Assembly: GCA_047975025.1 (NCBI GenBank)
Contig: JBKECY010000044.1
Span: 1-23,324, forward strand
Origin: JBKECY01 sp047975025
GTDB taxonomy: Bacteria; Bacillota; Clostridia; Lachnospirales; Lachnospiraceae
Direction of reading: 5' to 3'
DNA: 23,324 nt
The notes under the pieces were generated by a model. The model was not told the origin of the DNA and searched no databases. It saw only the letters and a program-made list of their open reading frames with translations. Positions 23,286 to 23,324 of this stretch are shown here, in pieces. The translations under genes were made by a program, and so were the position numbers. Within the stretch, counting starts at the first letter, position 1, and the number at the start of each line of letters is the position of its first letter.

Positions 23286-23324
23286 ATGGGAAAAGCAAGG
23301 TACACAACGGAGCAAATCATCGTC
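23286..23324 (+). CDS. IS3-type transposase OrfA, first 13 codons (cut by window edge)
   Basis: MGKARYTTEQIIV is identical to the left-edge copy, with AGGAG 10 bases before the ATG. The gene continues beyond the window. The family call rests on this short N-terminus plus the TG-starting terminal sequence. Confidence 0.75.
   Translation, partial: MGKARYTTEQIIV

Larger units (their letters stand above)
23205..23324 (+). mobile_element. IS3-family insertion sequence, left end only (second copy)
   Basis: This is identical to the reverse complement of 1-120 and in opposite orientation, starting TGCTGGAGTGCC at 23205. It contains the leader hairpin, AGGAG at 23271-23275 and the transposase start at 23286. 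It has entered a DUF5648-repeat gene. Both edges of the window show the same end of the element, so at least two inverted copies exist; they are not the two ends of one copy. Confidence 0.85.

Noticed and set aside
1..23324. Interpretation of the two edges as the two ends of one IS in a circular molecule
   Set aside because: Both edges show the same (transposase 5') end in opposite orientation. A single copy would give one left and one right end.

Overview
The window looks like chromosomal DNA of an anaerobic Firmicute, most likely a gut Clostridium-type bacterium of the Lachnospiraceae sort. This is inferred from strong AGGAGG-type ribosome sites, consensus TATAAT promoters, intrinsic terminators with long T-runs, a folate-transport riboswitch, an E. 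coli FtnA-like ferritin, PucR/NMT1-type ABC genes and DUF5648-repeat secreted proteins. Everything except the ferritin gene and the right-hand insertion sequence reads on the minus strand.

Edges. The first 120-121 bases are the exact reverse complement of the last 120-121. Both are the left end (terminal repeat, leader and first 13 transposase codons) of the same IS3-type insertion sequence, with transposases pointing outward. Each copy cuts a gene: a M20-family amidohydrolase at the left and a DUF5648-repeat protein at the right. The window is probably one assembly contig that stops inside two copies of this repeat.

Region 1 (122-5191, minus): a PucR-family regulator with its own promoter, then an ABC importer (ATPase, two permeases, NMT1/THI5-like lipoprotein), then the interrupted hydrolase. 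Together they suggest uptake and breakdown of a ureide, hydantoin or pyrimidine-type nitrogen compound, now probably disabled at the hydrolase step. Region 2 (5213-6776): folT, the substrate-binding subunit of an ECF folate transporter, under a probable tetrahydrofolate riboswitch, divergent from a ferritin gene with a complete ferroxidase centre. A bidirectional terminator closes the ferritin gene and the large operon that converges on it.

Region 3 (6784-21162, minus): a 14-kb surface-polysaccharide operon with one clear promoter and one clear terminator. Order of transcription: rfbB, rfbA, rfbC, wzm, wzt (with a C-terminal carbohydrate-recognition-like domain), a SAM methyltransferase, a kinase-fold protein with a C-terminal coiled coil, two large paralogous double-GT2 glycosyltransferases, rfbD, and a DUF2142 multi-pass membrane protein. 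The logic is: make dTDP-rhamnose, build the chain in the cytoplasm, probably cap or measure its end with the methyltransferase/kinase pair, and export it by the Wzm/Wzt ABC transporter. The pair resembles a split version of the WbdD chain terminator of E. coli O9a and is the most interesting element here.

Region 4 (21164-23204, minus): two related secreted DUF5648-repeat proteins. One is fused to a ComEC-like metallo-beta-lactamase domain, and its first codons contain a perfect 17-bp inverted repeat shaped like a plus-strand terminator. The other is truncated at its 5' end by the IS. No tRNA, rRNA, CRISPR array or phage gene was seen. The only stretch over 300 bases without a gene is 5868-6216, which holds the riboswitch and two divergent promoters.
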